Shown here: in pieces, positions 61,327 to 64,000 of the stretch | Layout: every line of letters starts with the position of its first letter | Position numbering within the stretch: position 1 is the first letter of the stretch | NCBI GenBank assembly: GCA_007118975.1 | Contig: SKQO01000080.1 | Span: forward strand, 1-64,000 | Origin: Halobacteriales archaeon | Lineage (GTDB): Archaea; Halobacteriota; Halobacteria; Halobacteriales; SKNY01 | Direction: 5' to 3' | DNA length: 64,000 nucleotides | Program-made: the position numbers and the translations under genes | The notes under the pieces: generated by a model | The model's input: only the letters and a program-made list of their open reading frames with translations | What the model was told of the DNA's origin: nothing | Database searches by the model: none

Positions 61327-61684
61327 CGCCTATACAGCCCTCTCGCGATCGGCTTCCAGTTTCAGTACTCCCGACCAACGATTGGGCGGTAGACGGTTCG
61401 TGACGGTGGTTTGGGCAGCGGCTAGCGGTTCGTGAGTTCTCGCCATACTGCAGTAAACGGCGGTCCAGTATAAATACGCACGCAAGTCGGCGAGGGCTAC
61501 CCCCAACTTCCGCTCGTGGTGGGGAGATGACCGGCATGCTCAGCGCCGTGTCGGAGTGTTTAACTCTTGCAGGCTAAGCCCCGTCCTCAAGGAGCGACCG
61601 AAGGGAGCGAGTAGGGCGGGGATACAGCCGTACACTCCTTGACTTACCGAACGTTCAAGTGGCAGCCAGCCTACCAAATTCGTA
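61327..61684. other. Intergenic region with orphan 43-nt tnpB-type hairpin
   Basis: 358 bases between the ABC exporter and tnpB. It holds the exporter's upstream region and, at 61579-61621, an IS1341-type 3' hairpin (annotated separately) followed by a short stretch to the GTG start of tnpB. No protein gene seen. Confidence 0.6.
61579..61621 (+). ncRNA. Orphan omega-RNA-like hairpin upstream of tnpB
   Basis: A 43-nt hairpin, CCCCGTCCT...AGGGCGGGG with a 25-nt loop, in the same orientation as tnpB. It equals the 3'-end hairpin of the tnpB at 62950-62992 in length, and 22 of 25 loop bases agree, while the stems differ but stay paired (5th and 6th pairs G-C and T-G here, T-A and G-C there). In the frame used by the intact tnpB it reads SPVLKERPKGASRAG, similar to a haloarchaeal TnpB C-terminus. 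It is therefore a relic of another tnpB 3' end. Confidence 0.6.
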
Positions 61685-62995
61685 GTGGTTGAGGAGACGT
61701 TCAACTACGTTGTAACGCCGGACTGCGACGAGACAGCCGCCGCAGCGTGGAGCGATATTCAAACCTGCCGCGACGTGTACAACCATGCACTCACGCAGGA
61801 ATACCGCCCCCGACCTGACTACGACAAACCATCGTACCGGGAGATGCAGAACAAAATCACGGCGTGGGAAGAGCGGTGGCCCAAATGGAGTACTGCGTAC
61901 TCCAAATGCCTGCAGATGGCTGTCCGTCGGCTCAAACAAAGCGAGAGCGTACTTGGGTCTCTTCAAGCCCGAGGCTATGACGTAGGGGGGTTGAAATGGA
62001 AAGCACTGCACGAATTCCGCAGCATCGTATACAACCAGTCCGGTTTCGACGTGGATCATCACACGGACCGGACTGCCCACGCGGTCGTGAACTTCTCCAA
62101 GATCGGTGATTTCCACCTCACCTACCACCGCCCACTCCCCGACGACGGAGCCATCACACTGATCATCCTGAAGAAAGAGAAAACCGGTGACTTGTCCGTC
62201 AGTATCGTCGTCGACTACGCCCCGGAATACCCGGAGAACCCGGCTGTCGAAGACATCGACCCGGAAGACACAGTCGGGATCGACCTCGGCATCACAAAGT
62301 TCATTCACAACTCAGACGGTCTTTCGTTCGATTCACTTGACGAGCAGCGTGACCGCGACCGAATTGACCGACGACACCGTGATCTCTCCCGGAAAGAACA
62401 CGGCTCGAACAATTGGGAGAAAGCCCGGCAACTACTTGCTCGGGCATACGACCGATTGCACAACCGGCGTGAAGACTACCGGCAGAAACTTGCCCACGAA
62501 TACACCACTCGGTACGACGCAGTGTTCCTCGAAGACCCAGACATGAAAGCGATGAAGGAAGATGGCAGGAATAGTCGGAATATTGCAGCGATGTCGTGGC
62601 GGCAAACAATTCAGGCATTCAAGCGCCACGGGGAGAAAAACGGGTGTTACGTCATCGAGGTGCCACCGGAAGGCACGACGAAACGTTGCTCCCAATGTGG
62701 GTGTAAGACGGAAAAGCCGCTATGGGTCCGTGAGCACTCGTGTCCCTCGTGTGGATTCGAAGTTGATAGGGACCACAACGCTGCGTTAGAGATCAAACGC
62801 CTCGGACTGCAACAACTCGGAATCGAAACTTCGGCGGAAGATGTAGGTCAGGGCATGGCAGAATCAACGCCTGCGGAGACTGCGCTCCCTGGGGACACTG
62901 AGAAAACACCCGATGATGTGTCTCCAAAGCGCGTCGTTGAAACAAAAAACCCCTGCCTCAAGGAGCCACCGAAGGCGGCGAGTAGGCAGGGGTAG
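61685..62995 (+). CDS. tnpB: TnpB RNA-guided endonuclease
   Basis: A 436-residue OrfB/TnpB protein, in this family a DNA nuclease guided by an RNA from the 3' end of the element. All three RuvC acidic sites are present: Asp200 in VGIDLGITKF, Glu283 in FLEDPDMKAM and Asp363 in DRDHNAALEI, with the zinc ribbon CSQCG...CPSCG (335-356) between the last two. Start is GTG at 61685. The last ~50 residues (NPCLKEPPKAASRQG and before) overlap the hairpin and are typical of the family. No TnpA neighbour. Confidence 0.95.
   Translation: MVEETFNYVVTPDCDETAAAAWSDIQTCRDVYNHALTQEYRPRPDYDKPSYREMQNKITAWEERWPKWSTAYSKCLQMAVRRLKQSESVLGSLQARGYDVGGLKWKALHEFRSIVYNQSGFDVDHHTDRTAHAVVNFSKIGDFHLTYHRPLPDDGAITLIILKKEKTGDLSVSIVVDYAPEYPENPAVEDIDPEDTVGIDLGITKFIHNSDGLSFDSLDEQRDRDRIDRRHRDLSRKEHGSNNWEKARQLLARAYDRLHNRREDYRQKLAHEYTTRYDAVFLEDPDMKAMKEDGRNSRNIAAMSWRQTIQAFKRHGEKNGCYVIEVPPEGTTKRCSQCGCKTEKPLWVREHSCPSCGFEVDRDHNAALEIKRLGLQQLGIETSAEDVGQGMAESTPAETALPGDTEKTPDDVSPKRVVETKNPCLKEPPKAASRQG
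62950..62992 (+). ncRNA. tnpB 3'-end hairpin (omega-RNA/sotRNA scaffold)
   Basis: A perfect nine-pair stem CCCCTGCCT/AGGCAGGGG with a 25-nt loop at the 3' end of tnpB, overlapping its coding sequence. In haloarchaea, sense-overlapping RNAs from IS1341 3' ends (sotRNAs) are known, and in other TnpBs this part is the scaffold of the guide RNA. The guide would be what follows, beginning near TAGTTCACCTAGACAGC. That the RNA is made here is inference from the family. Confidence 0.65.
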
Positions 62996-63035
62996 TTCAC
63001 CTAGACAGCTTCAGGACCGCACAATCCGTAAAACG

Positions 63036-64000
63036 ATGAATTCGCCACCAGCACCCACGCGTCGGACGTTCGCGATCGTGGGTATCGCGGCCTTCTCGTA
63101 CACCTGCTTGATGTTCATTTGGTTTACCCTCCCCGCATATCTTTCCCCGATCATCGACGAATTGGGGCTTTCGAGCACGGAGGCCGGGATCGTCGTGGGG
63201 GCCGTTCCATTGACGTATATTCCACTGGCACTGCTTTCTGGGTTGTTTGTCGACCGCGTCGGTCCGGGCCGGAGTCTCGCAATCGGCGTGCTGCTGTTTG
63301 GTCTCGCACAGATCGGCCGGAGTACCGTCTCCGATTTCTGGTCGTTGCTGGGATTCACGATCCTGATCGGGGTGGGAGCGACGACCATCACGTTTGGGCT
63401 GCCCAAGCTGGTCTCCATGCTCTTCCCCCCGGATCGTACCGGCGCACCATCCGCCATCTATCTGGTCGCGGCGAATACCGGTTCCGCGACCGCCTTTGCC
63501 CTTGGACGCCCGCTCATCGGTCCGCTGCTCGGTGGCTGGCGGCCGCTGTTTTTCTGGAGTGGGCTCCTGGCGGTCGTGTACGCGATCGGGTGGTTAGGCC
63601 TCGCGCTCCTGCTCGGACTCGACAACGTGGGGGACCCGAGCGACGGGTCATTGCAGGGGATGGTCGACGATCTCCTCACGGTGTTGTCCCACCGCGAACT
63701 CCAGGTACTCGTCCTCATTGGAACGATGTATTTACTCGTCGGTCACGGCGTCCAGGGCTGGCTACCGACCGTTCTGGAGGACCGGGGGATCTCTGCCGCG
63801 GTCGCAGGCGTTACGACGAGTGGATTCGTCGTGGCCCTCGTCGTTGGTATCGTGACCGTTCCGACGATTGCGGATCGACTTGGCCGTCGTCCCACTGCGC
63901 TCAGCGTCTGTGGCATCTTTGTAAGCGTGGGCGTCCTCACCATCATGTTCGCCCCGACACCCGGCCTCTCGGTCGTGGGAGTCGTGATCGCCGGTATCGG
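63036..64000 (+). CDS. MFS transporter, partial at right edge
   Basis: Missing from the ORF track because it runs off the window. ATG at 63036 opens MNSPPAPTRRTFAIVGIAAFSYTCLMFIWFTLPAYLSPIIDELGLSS, followed by 321 codons with about nine hydrophobic spans, including FVDRVGPGRSLAIG, where DxxGxG/R marks the MFS loop between spans 2 and 3. The order is that of CynX/NimT-like carriers; substrate unknown. The start lies 37 bases from the tnpB element's right end, so the insertion sits in the promoter region of this gene. Confidence 0.85.
   Translation, partial: MNSPPAPTRRTFAIVGIAAFSYTCLMFIWFTLPAYLSPIIDELGLSSTEAGIVVGAVPLTYIPLALLSGLFVDRVGPGRSLAIGVLLFGLAQIGRSTVSDFWSLLGFTILIGVGATTITFGLPKLVSMLFPPDRTGAPSAIYLVAANTGSATAFALGRPLIGPLLGGWRPLFFWSGLLAVVYAIGWLGLALLLGLDNVGDPSDGSLQGMVDDLLTVLSHRELQVLVLIGTMYLLVGHGVQGWLPTVLEDRGISAAVAGVTTSGFVVALVVGIVTVPTIADRLGRRPTALSVCGIFVSVGVLTIMFAPTPGLSVVGVVIAGI

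Larger units (their letters stand above)
61639..62999 (+). mobile_element. IS1341-type (IS200/IS605 family) element, tnpB only
   Basis: An insertion element carrying tnpB without the TnpA transposase. The left part starts near CTTGACTTACCGAACGTTCAAG (61638-61659); the right end is the 43-nt hairpin at 62950-62992 plus a few bases. Boundaries are estimates. Without TnpA it can move only if a transposase acts in trans. tnpB itself is complete with all catalytic motifs. Confidence 0.7.

Noticed and set aside
60362-61537. 391-codon minus-strand frame opposite the ABC exporter
   Set aside because: Out-of-frame shadow of the exporter with low-complexity Arg/His content.
1-64000. CRISPR array or cas genes
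   Set aside because: No direct-repeat array with regular spacers and no Cas motifs were seen by eye in the window.

Overview
The window reads as a chromosomal segment of a halophilic archaeon (class Halobacteria). The evidence is high GC, Asp/Glu-rich proteins, short TATA boxes 25-30 bases before start codons of apparently leaderless genes, and archaeal marker genes: the archaeosine enzymes, CetZ, F420 synthesis, archaeal HMG-CoA synthase, L10e, an XPB-type helicase, an archaeal-type RNase P RNA, an Hvo_1808-like surface protein and HVO_0476-like zinc finger. I cannot fix the genus. Family names come from reading motifs by eye; no database search was run.

Layout. 1-1.0 kb: no convincing gene except a possible small membrane peptide. 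1.0-6.1 kb (minus): phosphate uptake, pstS-pstC-pstA-pstB-phoU, behind an AT-rich promoter region; the PstS protein appears to be circularly permuted. 6.6-14.7 kb (plus): small membrane protein, Nudix hydrolase, then arcTGT, arcS, a membrane protein, an XPB-like helicase and RaSEA, i.e. the whole tRNA guanine-to-archaeosine conversion. 14.6-16.9 kb (minus): purine genes purC, purS, purQ. 17.0-21.4 kb: F420 chromophore genes cofH (plus) and cofG, cofC (minus), with tubulin-like cetZ upstream. 21.6-25.5 kb: NmrA/NDUFA9-like reductase, thymidylate kinase, TrkA with small RAM-domain partners, two haloarchaeal families. 25.5-28.2 kb: a divergent S-adenosylhomocysteine-hydrolase-family protein followed by an SAH/MTA deaminase. 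28.5-33.9 kb: threonine dehydratase-like enzyme, LLM oxidoreductase, DUF3006 plus secreted ComEC-type hydrolase, tRNA-Leu, cyclophilin, nicotinamidase-like hydrolase. 34-38.7 kb: Hvo_1808-like metalloprotease-like protein, nicotinate phosphoribosyltransferase, AMMECR1, rnpB, DtxR regulator and a DUF1059 gene missing from the ORF track. 39-46.5 kb: L10e, ATP-grasp ligase, Hsp20, gap-pgk, M29 peptidase, zinc finger, two PCMT-type proteins. 46.5-51.4 kb (minus): NikR, then the glycine cleavage operon gcvT-gcvH-gcvPA-gcvPB. 51.4-58.7 kb: TatD, DUF2150, HMG-CoA synthase, HTH regulator, PAC2, thioesterase, zinc ribbon, a candidate structured RNA, glutaredoxin, Mut7-C, RAM protein. 58.8-64 kb: a possibly frameshifted membrane protein, an ABC exporter, an IS1341-type tnpB with its own 3' hairpin and an orphan copy of that hairpin upstream, and an MFS transporter running off the edge.

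Most of the window is core haloarchaeal housekeeping. The accessory signal is concentrated at 55.9-56.0 kb and 61.5-63.0 kb (IS200/IS605-type pieces). The observations I rate highest are the circularly permuted PstS, the divergent SAH hydrolase paired with a deaminase, the pair of covarying 43-nt hairpins around tnpB, and the structured non-coding candidate at 56.9-57.1 kb.
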